From assembly GCA_030762935.1 (NCBI GenBank), contig CM060880.1, positions 17,601,001 through 17,665,000 on the forward strand: a DNA stretch of 64,000 nucleotides. Reading direction: 5' to 3'. Source of the stretch: Hymenopus coronatus (lineage: Eukaryota; Arthropoda; Insecta; Mantodea; Hymenopodidae). Shown one piece after another: positions 26,101-33,726 of this stretch (the first letter of the stretch is position 1; each line of letters opens with the position of its first letter). Made by a program: the position numbers and the translations under genes. The notes beneath the pieces were generated by a model that ran no database searches, was not told the DNA's origin, and saw only the letters and a list, made by a program, of their open reading frames with translations.

Positions 26101-29100
26101 CTGAAAGTGTATAATTTTAGTAAAATGCAGTTTCTGTTAATCTATTGCAGATAAACCCACCAAACATGATACGGTTTGGATTGTAAAGCTTGCCACTTTC
26201 CATGTGTGTTAACTGTGTTCTGTGACAAAACGTTGGTTACTCCTCTGGTGAGGGTCCCAGGTTTGCTTCTCGCATGTAGCAAACATTTTTTTCCCCCTTC
26301 TCTTATTGATCTTGAATCAGCACATAGTGGCTATTAATTTGACATACTTATTTCAAACACGACATTTGGTATAGTTAATAATATGATAGTTATTATGATA
26401 CTTCTTTGAGGGTTTAACCTATACCCCCTCTGCTGAATTCTTGCACTTGACAGTTCTGGTGGTTTCACGTAAGGTTGGCTATGCTGCCTTTGCGGTGTTG
26501 CCAGAGTAACTAGTAAACAACAAATGTCTCTTATCGTGTGTAACAACGAATATAAACAGTGTACATAGTAAATGAATGCCAATGAATAATGAAACTAATT
26601 TGTTATTATTGATGTTAACTGAAGATAACAGTGATACTGTAACACATGTATCATACATTAGGTATTTATGACAATATAGGACAAATTAATGCAAAATAGC
26701 TTGTTACAATGAGAGGCATAACAAAATGATTTTCACCAGTTAAGAATTATAATGGCTCAATTCCATCCAAGTCTCCGTTGTCGTCATTCTGGAACATTCA
26801 CTGATGATTCCATCTAATTCCTGTGCTTTTCATATTATTTTGTGAACATGATTCACTTTGTTCTTCCATGAAGCCACGTCCACTCTCGCCACCTCTATAA
26901 TTGTGAAAGTCTTTATATGTTCCCTCACAAACAAACACCTACAACACTATCAACAAATACAAATAACAACAAATTATACATAGCTTGTACAGAACAGCTC
27001 AACGCACATGTTAGGAGTTTGCAAACTGAGCACGTGGTTGGAAATAGCAGTGGTGTGGCATCTAGATGCGTTTCCGTTGTCTGACCGACCGACTGGAATG
27101 TCAGAAAGTCAAATGGGTAAAGCTTTTCTTCTGTTTTCTGTGGATATACCACCTTAACTTCTAACTGTCAAGTGCAAGGATTCAGCAGCTGAACATTAAT
27201 ATGCTGCTCATGAAAACATGTAGTATGCAGCAATACTAAAAGTATCATTAAGAAAACCAACGTTTTGAAACATTTTTAAGATCCAATTTTGGGCAAATTT
27301 GATGTTTTTGGCTTCACAATTCCATCATGGTTGCATAACTGTGTTGTGTTGGGGTTGGATCTTAAGGGACGGTCTATGTGTGCAGTGGCAGCTTGAGGAT
27401 GCAATGAATGGTGTCCAATTCAAAGTAATTTTGATTCCCTCTGAAAAATGTAGTCTGTGTTGAGAATGTGTAGGCTGAGGTAAAAAGGGAGCTGCGCTCC
27501 AATTACCAGTAAATGGGCGAAGGAGAAAAGATGGCTTCTGGGTACAAATTCAGGAAGCCTGGGCTCTTGTAGCTTCTCATCCACATTACTGTAGGCATTT
27601 ATTTTGTCCATGCCCTGAAGATTGAGGACAGTTATATGGGCTGAGTGTTCATACACCCGATATTAATTGTGTTTTAGTTTTAGAAGATAACAGTTTAATT
27701 ACACATATTTTTTTTTTTTTTTTAGTTATTTAACACGAGTGTTAGAATTTGTTTTTGTGTGCAAGGATAGGCCCATAACTTCAAATGCCAAAGTTATATT
27801 AATGCAATATTATGTTCTACATATTCAAACATAAAATTAACAAACATAAAAAATGATAAGCAGCATGAGAGTGGAAGCAAGGCCTTCTTAACTTCTCGGG
27901 CACCATAATGTTTCGTAATCTGTTTTCAGTACTCAGAAGCTAACGATTGTGTTGTAGTTACAAACCATTGCTAGGGACACTCAAATTTCGCGACTCGCGA
28001 AACTCGCGAAAATTTTTAAAATGCTTAAAATTAGGGAATAAATGTATACGAAGACATATTTGATTAATTTAAATACTTTTTGACACACCATCTACTCGCG
28101 AAATTTTGAAATTCCCGCTCTATATACGAATTTTTAGGTTCACTCGCGAAATTTATCGCATATAGCAAAAAGATCACACATTCTTGTTATCAAATTTCGG
28201 TTAACGTTTTTTGCTTCCAGCTTAAGCTTTGTTAAGTGCCGTGGGAGTCTGTTAGCACGGTATTGGCTATCTTGTCAGCGTTCGATCGATAACAACAGCA
28301 GTCTGCAGTATCGGCGGACCAGCGAAGCCGTTGAACCAGCGAGATAGGAGTGCTCATATCCGGTATGCGCTGCGCACGCATTCTGTTACTACCCTAAGTA
28401 ACTTCTTCTATGCGTATCCCACTAGTTCCTGTTCATCCATGCGTTCAGTTCGTTTTAACTAGCAGTAGCGTAGTTCTGAAATATCGTACAGCATGCCACC
28501 GAAAGTGAGCTTAGATGAGCGGGTAAAGCAATTCTCGCAGGACGGAATGAAGAGGTCGGGAGAAATAATGCTTTGCAGCTTTTGCAATAAAAGAATTCCA
28601 TATGAAACTTTGGATGCTGTAAAAAAACATATTGCTAGCCAGAAACACGTGGATGCAACGAAAACGCGTAAGCGACAAAGAACAATGTTCGAGGCGGCTG
28701 AATCTTCAAAAGGAGCAAAGGTATGTAATTTCCACATTTTCTGCATTTATCTACTTCAATTCTGTGACAATTTTTATTTTGTTACTTAGAGTTTGAAACT
28801 TGTGTGTAAAGAGGTAAAGGTGTATTACCTATTTAAAATTAAATGCCAGTTTACTTCCTTTTAAAGCACATGTTTTTAGAAATCAGAACATTATTTGGCT
28901 AATAGTAAAATATTGTGTGTAGTTGCACTCTTCGCTTAATCGCATATACTTATTTTGCTCAGTTATATGTTTTACATGATTTTATATCATATTTCAAATT
29001 TATTTTGGTTTATAACTTGACATCGGGTGTATAACACAACGCTGCTTTAGGTTCGCGGTGATTTAGCCGGTTGTATGACGCACGTTGAGGGACATGCGAG

Positions 29101-31815
29101 CACGCTCTCACAGATATGAAGTGTAGCATACAAAATACGCGGGTAGGACATAATTTTCTGTTAGGCCTGTTGCCGTTGAAAGTTAAAGCCTCCGATATCA
29201 CCAAAGAAGTTAAAGGGGGTTATAAAAATGAAAAATAAGGCAACAAAAGACATGTTATAAAAAGGAACATAAACTGCAGCATTTTAATCTCAAAGAATCA
29301 ATCTTAGAGATTCGCTTTCAAGATTTAACACATTTAAAAAGACATTTTGCAAAAGTTCTGGTCTATGCTTATATGTTTTCTTTTCTACTTTTACCAGGCT
29401 GCCAAACTGGATTTTGTCACTTCCATGGTTGAAATGATGATTTCAACCAATATTCCATTGGAGAAGGCAGATCACCCAGCCTTCAAGGAATGGGTGAAGA
29501 AGAACGTTATTGGCGGTGGAGACCTTCCAGGAAGCAATGTTCTCCGTAGAGAATATTTACCTCTCTTGGCAAACTCCAGGAAGGAAAAAGTTGTTGCAGC
29601 CCTACAGAACAAGAAGGTTGCTGTTATGGCTGACGAAACAACAGACAAGATGGGCAGGGCAATTTTCGTTGTTCTGCTGTCTACAGTGGAGCCCTCCAGA
29701 TCGCAGGAGCAATATGTGGCTGCTGTCACTTCACTGGAGGTAGTGAATGGACGATCCTGTGCTTGAACAATTACCGAGGCACTACGGAACACAGGGGTAA
29801 ACTTTGACCAAGTAGTGGTATTAGTAAGTGACTCAGCCAGTTATATGACCTCCTGTTATGCTGGGTTATCACTTCTCCTGCCAGATGAGTCCCTACATAT
29901 TCAGTGCTGGGCACACAAAATAAATCTGATTGGTGTGGTGATGAAGGACTACTTGTCATCGCTAAATAAACTAGTCATTTCAGTCAAGCAGACTTTTCTG
30001 CATGCCCGGAAAAAAAGACATGCATTTCGGCAATTCATGCAGGAGAAAGGATCTGCAGCAGGAATGTTTCCAATTCCAGTGGCCACAAGATGGAATTCCT
30101 GGGTGGAAGCAGTTGAGTGGATGGCAGATAACTGGACCGTTCTTTTTGATTTTTTTCGCTCCATTGGTGGCAGAGAGTCATTTACTGCAGCATCTTCACA
30201 CCTGCAGAACATTACTGATTCTGAGCTACAGATGCTTTATGTGCAAGCTCTGTTTGTGAAATCTTTAGCTTCAGTGATGAAGCAATTGTTGCTCAGCCTG
30301 GAAACAAATTCCAAACCGATGGCTGCAGAAGTGTATCCCAAACTTCAGAATTTGAAGAAGCGCTTACAAATAGTTGCTGCCGGAACTTTCAGTGACAGAG
30401 TTCAGGAGGAGCTTGATGCCCTGAAAGGAAATCTCAGGGGAAGTTCGATGCAGGACATAAAAATTGCAGCAGGCCATATGCACACCAAGCTGGACAATCT
30501 TATGTTGGGGGACCCTGCCCGTGCATTTTTGCAGCCTGTGGCTGCACTCTTCTACAGGCAGAATGTGCTGTCACAGCCTGCTGCAGGAGACGAGCTGAAA
30601 ACCCTTTTCCACAAAGTACCATCAATGAAGGGTATTCCCATCGATGAAGGACTGCATGCTTACAGGGATCTTCAGGATATTCTGAAGAGCAATGTAAATA
30701 TATCAGTAGAAGATGCTCTTCATGCAATGCGTGATGATCATCAACTTTTTGTTGATGGTGCCTTAAGGGCGCTGTGGGTTCCTGTCTCAAACGTGAACTG
30801 TGAAAGGTTTTTTTCCAACTTTTCGTGTGTGTTGACGGACCTCAGAACAAATCTCACAATCACAAACTTGGAGATGCTATCGGCTTATAATTATGAAAGT
30901 AAACCATAAGAGTGTGTGTAAATTATGCTTGCTATTAGCGTTTTTATATTTTAGATTGTATAAATTAATTATGCATTTATTTCTATTTTTGTAGGTGAGT
31001 AAGTTAATATCCAAGAATTACCGTATCCAAGAATTTTCCTTTCTAACTCAAGAATTTTACCTTCTCACTCAAGAATTTTCTCTCTTATTACTCAAGAATT
31101 TAGCAACATTTTATTCAAGAAATTTGAGTGTCCCTAACCATTGCACAGGTCTTTCGTGTGCATTGTGAACACAACTTTTACGAAGATACACGAAGCTCTT
31201 CGATTGACACATAGAATCTGGGGATGACTCATTTTTTGTGTTCATGAGTGTACATAAAGCAAAGAAACTAATTTTGATAAAAAAACAATTTAAAGTACAG
31301 GCATGGCAGAAATTAAAGTGGAACACTACCCTATTGAACTGCTTTCATGAGTGTAAATAAGTGATACTTAAGTGTTACAAACCCAACTCAAAAATATTCT
31401 ATTCATACGTATCACTGTTCCAAAACACCCTTTCATTAAAATTGTTCTTGGATTTTTGAAACTTTAGTTGCCTACCTCTTCTTCAGAAATTTAGTGTGCT
31501 TTAATATTTATAACCTTTTTATTGTTTTAGGCATGGCAGCTGCGTTTCTCACACCTGGTGGGCTATGGTGCAAAATATTATTCGTATCTGCTATCTCGTG
31601 CTCTGGCTTCATGGATATGGCAGACATACTTTGAGGCAGATCCATTCTCCAGAAGCTCTGGAGAGAGGTACAGGCATGAGTGTCTGGCACATGGTGGGGG
31701 CAAACCCCCTCGACAACTGGTGGCACACTTCTTGGGACGAGAGGTTACTCCATCTAACTTGGCAAATAGTCTTGTAAATGAAATTCAAAAAGAAAGCACA
31801 AGGAGGCATAGTTAG
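8039..31815 (+). CDS. MIPEP: Mitochondrial intermediate peptidase, 11 coding exons
   Basis: Encodes the M3-family zinc metallopeptidase of the mitochondrial matrix that removes an octapeptide from imported proteins after the first processing cut. Exons: 8039-8164, 8301-8410, 8528-8680, 11013-11279, 12738-12926, 13501-13645, 16842-17052, 19529-19656, 19731-19952, 24057-24290, 31531-31815. All joints have GT and AG, phases agree, and the sum is 2070 nt (689 residues; human about 713). Residues 1-30 are rich in Arg, aromatic and hydroxyl residues with few acidic ones, as in a matrix targeting signal. Zinc site HEMGH at 474-478; third ligand Glu503 in DFAEVPS. The start follows an in-frame TAA directly. 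Introns 9 and 10 exceed 4 and 7 kb through transposon insertions; intron 8 is only 74 bp. The gene appears intact. Thimet oligopeptidase is a relative, but the N-terminal signal and sequence favour MIPEP. Confidence 0.95.
8301..8410 (+). CDS. MIPEP: MIPEP coding exon 2
   Basis: Begins [20 protein letters not shown] after a TTTTAG acceptor and ends in a split Arg codon before GTAAGT. Confidence 0.9.
8528..8680 (+). CDS. MIPEP: MIPEP coding exon 3
   Basis: Encodes [19 protein letters not shown], a hallmark N-terminal block of MIPEP. Acceptor TATGCAG, donor GTATGT, phase 2 at its end. Confidence 0.92.
8937..9290 (+). repeat. Repeat A, degenerate copy in MIPEP intron 3
   Basis: The order GTATAGAGTATTGTAATCC, ACTTGATACAAGGATTTCAT, then GCAAGAAAATCC(A)CTCTCC follows the repeat A head and middle with many changes. 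Ends uncertain. Confidence 0.5.
9483..9935 (-). pseudogene. Mariner transposase C-terminal relic
   Basis: On the minus strand the frame gives [19 protein letters not shown], a diverged [13 protein letters not shown] where mariner has its third catalytic region, and finally [16 protein letters not shown] followed by TAG at 9485-9483, a typical mariner C-terminus. Frames shift at least twice. Only the last third or so of the gene remains, within MIPEP intron 3. Confidence 0.6.
10390..10600 (+). repeat. Repeat A tail, split by the palindromic insertion
   Basis: Reads GACATAGCGACCAGCTTTAG, CTTCTGCTTACATGGTAGTAA, GACAATTTCTGCTA and ATAGATAAAGGAATAAT, as in other repeat A tails. The palindrome at 10603-10796 interrupts it; the tail resumes at about 10830. 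Confidence 0.6.
10603..10796. repeat. Perfect 194-bp palindrome inside a 225-bp insertion with 12-bp target duplication
   Basis: The 97 bases 10603-10699 are the exact reverse complement of 10700-10796, with no spacer; the centre is ACTGA|TCAGT. The arm contains CGTTTCGAAGAAGTGCATCT. The 12-mer AAAGGAATAATA stands at 10593-10604 and 10830-10841, so the unit 10605-10829 looks like an insertion into a repeat A tail. A 33-bp non-palindromic end (ACACGTCGCCAGGAAAGC...) lies on the right only. It resembles the 3' ends of Penelope-like elements as I remember them, but that link is inference. Confidence 0.85.
11013..11279 (+). CDS. MIPEP: MIPEP coding exon 4
   Basis: Encodes the helical region [20 protein letters not shown]. 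Acceptor TTGAACAG, donor GTATGT; ends phase 2. Confidence 0.92.
11790..12465 (-). repeat. Repeat A, reverse copy in MIPEP intron 4
   Basis: Contains GGTCAAATGTTTTAAAAGCTG, ATGGTTTACCAGTTATGCAA, TAAATACCAAGTTTGGTATTTAA and TTTTTGGGTGGTATACAATACC, i.e. the family in reverse, followed by TAGTAGAGAAAATAAAG. About 270 bp before MIPEP exon 5. Confidence 0.7.
12541..12665 (+). mobile_element. tRNA-derived SINE head (SINE family S3)
   Basis: TTGGTTAGAGCAGCTGGATGG resembles a polymerase III A box and CCATGGTTCAAACCCCTG a B box, followed by TTTTTCAGTCTGATTCTATG and CACATGGCTTGTGTG. The same body occurs at 41735-41880 and, reversed, at 51560-51780. Confidence 0.65.
12738..12926 (+). CDS. MIPEP: MIPEP coding exon 5
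   Basis: Encodes [20 protein letters not shown], conserved in the family. Acceptor TGTTTAG; ends in split Arg before GTAAAT. A SINE fragment lies about 70 bp upstream of the acceptor. Confidence 0.92.
12950..13170 (+). repeat. Repeat A tail fragment in MIPEP intron 5
   Basis: CACATAGCGACCAGCTTTTAA, ACTAACAAGGAAGCAAGCAAT, TCTGCTAATGTTTATCCTGA and GTGAATGGAACATAAC match the tail half of the family. Confidence 0.65.
13501..13645 (+). CDS. MIPEP: MIPEP coding exon 6
   Basis: Encodes [20 protein letters not shown]. Acceptor TTTTCAG, donor GTATAA; ends in phase 0. Confidence 0.9.
13760..14388. mobile_element. MITE-like element (family B) carrying a nested SINE
   Basis: Starts GTCATTAAATTATAAGATAAC and ends GTTACCTTATAATTTGACAAC, nearly inverted copies. 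The interior (CTCTCTCCACTGCGTGAGAGA ... ACCATCTGCTCCCAAACAG ... TTTCCCAGTGACTCTTGGATC) matches the copy at 52892-53328. A SINE interrupts it at 14098-14303. No coding capacity seen. Confidence 0.7.
14098..14303 (+). mobile_element. SINE S4, 5'-truncated, inserted in MITE B
   Basis: GTGCACTCAGCCTTGTGAGGT, GGGACTCAAGGCGCTGATCAC and GTCATGCCGTGGAGTTAC match in reverse the SINE at 52544-52875. TTTGCCGGCAC (14087-14097) and TTTGCCAGCAC (14304-14314) are an 11-bp target duplication with one mismatch. The empty site is visible in the other MITE copy near 53250. Confidence 0.75.
14400..16100. other. MIPEP intron 6 remainder, nothing recognised
   Basis: AT-rich DNA with only short open frames and no recognised repeat, conserved coding block or RNA. 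Confidence 0.4.
16110..16470 (-). repeat. Repeat A, partial reverse copy in MIPEP intron 6
   Basis: GCCATTTTTGAAAAAAATATAG, CCATGGAAAGGGTAGGTTGAG, GCATCCTTGGAAGTCACGCA and GGAATACAATACCTTCTATG follow the reversed family order. Confidence 0.65.
16842..17052 (+). CDS. MIPEP: MIPEP coding exon 7
   Basis: Encodes [20 protein letters not shown], a strongly conserved M3 block. Acceptor TTTTGCAG, donor GTAGTT; ends phase 1. Confidence 0.93.
17190..17520 (-). pseudogene. Penelope-like element fragment, GIY-YIG nuclease domain
   Basis: On the minus strand one frame reads [20 protein letters not shown] and then [18 protein letters not shown]. This is the GIY-YIG endonuclease core of Penelope-like retroelements (C-C spacing, KLYIGKTKR). 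Only the C-terminal domain remains, with stops on both sides. A related domain lies at 20200-21000. Confidence 0.7.
17521..17630 (+). repeat. Repeat A tail fragment
   Basis: GACTATTTCTGCTAATTTT, ATAATTTGTTGCAGAGATGTAGA and GAGAAAGTCATGTGAATGGA match the family tail. Confidence 0.6.
17640..19500. other. MIPEP intron 7 remainder, nothing recognised
   Basis: No conserved reading frame, no clear repeat shared with the rest of the window. A modest rise in GC around 17870-18000 is not coding by any frame I recognise. Confidence 0.4.
19529..19656 (+). CDS. MIPEP: MIPEP coding exon 8
   Basis: Encodes [20 protein letters not shown] and [17 protein letters not shown]. Acceptor GTGACAG, donor GTGTGT; ends phase 0. 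Confidence 0.93.
19731..19952 (+). CDS. MIPEP: MIPEP coding exon 9 (zinc site)
   Basis: Carries [14 protein letters not shown] with both zinc His residues and the catalytic Glu, then YQHVTGTRC and the Glu ligand in DFAEVPS. Donor GTAAAT. A repeat A head begins about 50 bp after the exon. Confidence 0.95.
20003..20145 (+). repeat. Repeat A head fragment after MIPEP exon 9
   Basis: TACATTCTCTATTGCGTACAA, TGTACATAGTAAGTAGAGAAGG and AAAAAATTTGGTACCAAGATG are the family head. A GA-rich microsatellite follows at about 20145-20210. Confidence 0.65.
20215..21003 (+). pseudogene. Penelope-like element fragment with degenerate GIY-YIG domain
   Basis: Frames read [27 protein letters not shown] sequence near 20470-20540 (linker after the reverse transcriptase), then [19 protein letters not shown] near 20620-20665 (GIY-YIG core), then [20 protein letters not shown] near 20700-20760 and [20 protein letters not shown] near 20810-20865. 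Several stops and shifts. No reverse transcriptase core is left. It lies in MIPEP intron 9. Confidence 0.7.
21004..21844. other. MIPEP intron 9 segment, nothing recognised
   Basis: Open frames up to 83 codons on the minus strand show no family resemblance. AT-rich. Confidence 0.35.
21849..22881. mobile_element. piggyBac-like deletion element with TTAA target sites
   Basis: TTAA at 21845-21848 and at 22882-22885 flanks CCCTTTCAGTGTCA at the left and TGACACTAAATGGG at the right, an inverted pair typical of piggyBac-like elements. Inside, on the plus strand, a frame from about 22100 begins [20 protein letters not shown] and continues in a shifted frame as [20 protein letters not shown], which looks like the acidic N-terminus of a piggyBac transposase. 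The catalytic domain is absent, so it is an internally deleted, frameshifted copy. The class call rests on TTAA plus the terminal repeats. Confidence 0.7.
22890..23365. other. AT-rich intron DNA, nothing recognised
   Basis: No reading frame or repeat identified. Confidence 0.35.
23370..23865 (-). repeat. Repeat A, internally deleted reverse copy
   Basis: Starts CATGACTTTCTCTACATCTCT, passes GATAAACATTAGCAGAAACTG, jumps to CCATGTAAAGGGTAGTTTGGG, and ends TTTTTGGGTGCATTACAATAC and CGTGTAGAGAAAGTAAAAA. It ends about 190 bp before MIPEP exon 10. Confidence 0.7.
24057..24290 (+). CDS. MIPEP: MIPEP coding exon 10
   Basis: Encodes [20 protein letters not shown] and [11 protein letters not shown] ... 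[11 protein letters not shown]. Acceptor GTTACAG, donor GTAAGT; phase 0 at both ends. Confidence 0.93.
24611..24649 (+). other. Candidate 39-bp in-frame cassette exon in MIPEP intron 10
   Basis: A pyrimidine-containing tract and AG end at 24610; 39 bases follow, open in the phase required between exons 10 and 11 ([13 protein letters not shown]), and then GTATGC. Inclusion would add 13 residues between VPNT and AWQL. Other MIPEP proteins I know lack this insert, so it may be chance. Confidence 0.25.
24805..25147 (-). mobile_element. tRNA-derived SINE S2, with a second tRNA-like head on its left
   Basis: The body 24885-25147 (TTATTTATGGATGCTCTTTAA ... TTCTTTTACGTGCTGAAATA ... GGAAGCCAAGCTAAGGATTTT) matches the copy at 46064-46362, whose right end is a clear tRNA-like head on the minus strand. 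To the left, 24810-24882 reads on the plus strand like another tRNA head: GTTTAGCTCAGCTAGTAGG (A box) and TCTGGATTCAATTCTTG (B box). Confidence 0.65.
25440..25715 (-). mobile_element. SINE related to S2
   Basis: GGGGTTCTTTTACATGCAAATA, ACATGGGACCACTGGCTTTAC, GGAAGCCATGCTAAGGATTTT and GAAAAAATCCATCACCCTCTG are shared with S2, but the left part differs. Confidence 0.6.
26430..27188. mobile_element. Element with ~26-bp terminal inverted repeats, no coding capacity
   Basis: The left end CTGCTGAATTCTTGCACTTG plus ACAGTT is the reverse complement of the right end AACTGTCAAGTGCAAGGATT plus CAGCAG, with one difference. A weaker inner match (GGTGG) follows. About 760 bp. No transposase frame seen and no clear target duplication, so class unknown. 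Confidence 0.55.
27200..27960. other. MIPEP intron 10 segment, nothing recognised
   Basis: A 78-codon minus-strand open frame at 27420-27656 has a moderately protein-like composition but no family I can name. A T-run lies at about 27706-27724. Confidence 0.35.
28493..28720 (+). CDS. hAT transposase exon 1, zinc-finger N-terminus
   Basis: ATG starts [20 protein letters not shown], followed by a BED/C2H2-like finger with [13 protein letters not shown] and KKHIASQKH (Cys-x2-Cys, His-x5-His). The exon ends phase 0 in GCAAAG before GTATGT. The layout (short finger, basic patch KTRKRQR, intron) resembles CGGBP1-related hAT proteins, which bind DNA through this domain. A CpG-rich leader precedes the ATG. 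Confidence 0.75.
29398..30909 (+). pseudogene. hAT transposase exon 2, open except one TGA
   Basis: Acceptor TTTTACCAG at 29397 restores phase 0 from exon 1. The frame runs 503 codons to TAA at 30907-30909, with a single in-frame TGA at 29764-29766, codon 199 of the joined gene. Catalytic landmarks: [14 protein letters not shown] (first Asp), [11 protein letters not shown] (second Asp), [10 protein letters not shown] (Cys-x2-His), and [13 protein letters not shown] (Glu, C-terminal dimerisation region). No frameshift is visible. As written the product would be cut at about 198 residues, so this copy is probably inactive unless the TGA is a sequencing error or polymorphism. Confidence 0.85.
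31531..31815 (+). CDS. MIPEP: MIPEP coding exon 11 and stop
   Basis: Encodes [20 protein letters not shown] and [16 protein letters not shown], ending RRHS with TAG at 31813-31815. Acceptor GTTTTAG. The hAT element ends about 390 bp upstream. Confidence 0.95.
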   Translation, partial: AWQLRFSHLVGYGAKYYSYLLSRALASWIWQTYFEADPFSRSSGERYRHECLAHGGGKPPRQLVAHFLGREVTPSNLANSLVNEIQKESTRRHS

Positions 31816-31968
31816 TGTGGTACGAATTGTTCTTATTCTTGTAAATATTAGATAATAATGTGTCTCTTTTTTATTACAAAAACAGTATGAGACATCAGTT
31901 TATTGATGTTTTATCTACCTTAAACATTTTATATTCATGTAAATTTTTGCTGACAAGCAGAACAGCTG

Positions 31969-32064
31969 AATAAATCATGTTAGCAAACCCAGCACTAGTA
32001 CTCAATGCTCTGCAAGATTGTAACAGATTTCTAGTCATATAACTTCATATTTGTGACAAATAAA
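31969..32064 (+). terminator. Candidate MIPEP polyadenylation signals
   Basis: AATAAA occurs at 31969-31974 and again at 32059-32064, 154 and 244 bp after the stop codon. Either could define the transcript end; a T-rich run follows the second. Confidence 0.5.
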
Positions 32065-32639
32065 CAGTATTTTTTTTTGTGGTGTTGGTATTTATTTGAT
32101 ACCTCTATTACATTTTTCAGATGATGGAATTCACAATTCCTACCATAAATGCCCTACTTAGGTTCTCACTGCCGTTGCCGAGTCTCTCCCTCTCCATCAC
32201 TCTCCTTTGCCTCTCTCTCTCCCTCCCTCACTATCTCTGCCTCCCTCTCTCCTTTACAAGCAAGAATTAACCAGTTGTCAAGATTAGAAATCAATATGTA
32301 ATCAAGTTTATTTTTCCTTATCATAAAAATTAAAGCTTTGCAACATATTTCCTGTTCTTTTGTGTGTATATTTCCAATATCACTGCTGTTTAATCATTTG
32401 TCTATGCATTGAGTATATGATACACATATTTTGTAATTTTATAATTATTACTTTAAACACATTAGAAATAAAATCAAATTTTTATTTTGGAGGCACTATT
32501 TACAAATGGACTTGACTGAATCATTTTATAAAGAAGAGCCACAATAAAAGATGAAGCTGCAAAATAAGCTTAAAAAATCTGGTTAAAAATTTCAGCTGGG
32601 TTAAATGAATCATCAATTCTCACTAAGGTTCTGAGAAAG

Positions 32640-33140
32640 ATGGTTCAGGTGGTTTTATCTGTGGTGTGAATTCAGGAAGCTGCTGGTTTGATCCCTGCTG
32701 ACTGCCCACTGTGACAATTTTTTTTTTTTTTTCATGGTTTTCTCCATTTCCAGGTGAATTTAATGTGGTTACTATATCCTAAATTTTTTTGGGGTCCCTC
32801 ATTCCCATCATTTCATATCACCTTTTTTGGCTATGGGACCTAATGGGGTAGTTTAATGGTGTGTGGTGCACTGTGGATATGCACTATGTAATGCTTTCCT
32901 CCTCCTTTGGCATAAAACTAGGGGGGTTCGGACCTATTCATCTGGAGGAGTTCTTTGGGAGGGGAGTACCTGCAGTATCTACATCTGCTGTGTCAACCTG
33001 ATTAGGCAGGTCTCAAGATCGCAGGTTCAAACACAGCCAAGACAATGGTTTTTAAGTGTACATAAAATCAACAAAGCCTCATGTCGGTTGATTTACTGGC
33101 ATGTAAAAGAAGTGCAAGACAAATTTCTGCCTCACTAGTA
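32640..33140 (+). mobile_element. SINE-like sequences after MIPEP (two tRNA-like heads)
   Basis: At 32640-32740, GGTGGTTTTATCTGTGGTGTG and GCTGGTTTGATCCCTGCTG resemble A and B boxes, followed by a T-run. At 32970-33140, GATCGCAGGTTCAAACACAGC is another B box followed by a unique body. Full borders not resolved. Confidence 0.4.
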
Positions 33141-33339
33141 ACGTGATATGTTGACAATTGACAGCATTTTTAACAAACAAATTAAAAAACTGTACTTGCT
33201 GCTACTTGGTCCAGAAAACAACCCTATGGATCTTTTATCTCATCCCTTCCTCCCAAAGGTTGCATATGGCACAATGAGCCTCTGCCCACATCGCTTCTAA
33301 TCTCCCTCTACACATGCAAAAAGAAAAAAAAAATTGATG

Positions 33340-33560
33340 CATTACATTCATATGACTTTCTGTACCTATTCTGCAACAAATTATTCTTACTAAAGCTTAT
33401 TCTTTCTCTACTTCATGTTAATAAGGACAAATATTAGCAGAAATGGTAATAATTTCTTCACAGTAGGCTAAAGTGATCTTCCAAAATGCCAGTTCTTATG
33501 TGATATAATTGAAATGCACTTCTCTTTGCATGCCAGGAACAAAACAAGAGAGAGATGAAA
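33340..33560 (-). repeat. Repeat A tail fragment, reverse
   Basis: CATTCATATGACTTTCTGTAC, GCAACAAATTATTCTTACTAAA, AATATTAGCAGAAATGGTAAT and CTTTGCATGCCAGGAAC match the family tail in reverse. Confidence 0.6.
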
Positions 33561-33726
33561 CAAATGATTATATGAGAGTTGCATACATAATTTTTTCTAT
33601 AACATGTAGATATACAATAAATATTTAATGTTAGATAACTTGCATATGAAAGATGATGCTATGCGTATTGTACACTTGCATTGATAACAAATGAAATTCG
33701 ATTCATGGTGATAGTTGATTTGCAAG

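Larger units (their letters stand above)
27972..31136 (+). mobile_element. Nearly intact hAT transposon (CGGBP1-like group) in MIPEP intron 10
   Basis: ACCATTGC at 27964-27971 and at 31137-31144 is an exact 8-bp target duplication, the hAT size. The first 18 bases, TAGGGACACTCAAATTTC, are perfectly inverted at the right end. The left subterminal region repeats ACTCGCGAAA; the right repeats ACTCAAGAATTTT; both sets are likely transposase-binding sites. The interior has a CpG-rich leader (about 28210-28490) and a two-exon transposase gene in the orientation of MIPEP. Length 3165 bp. The perfect terminal repeats and single coding lesion point to a young insertion. Confidence 0.9.

Noticed and set aside
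27420..27656. 78-codon minus-strand frame in MIPEP intron 10
   Set aside because: Somewhat protein-like but with no recognisable domain and no splice-bounded neighbours. Left unassigned.
29764..29766. TGA in the hAT transposase as a possible selenocysteine or readthrough codon
   Set aside because: No stem-loop signal of the SECIS kind was noticed, and transposases of this class have no selenocysteine. A point nonsense change is simpler.
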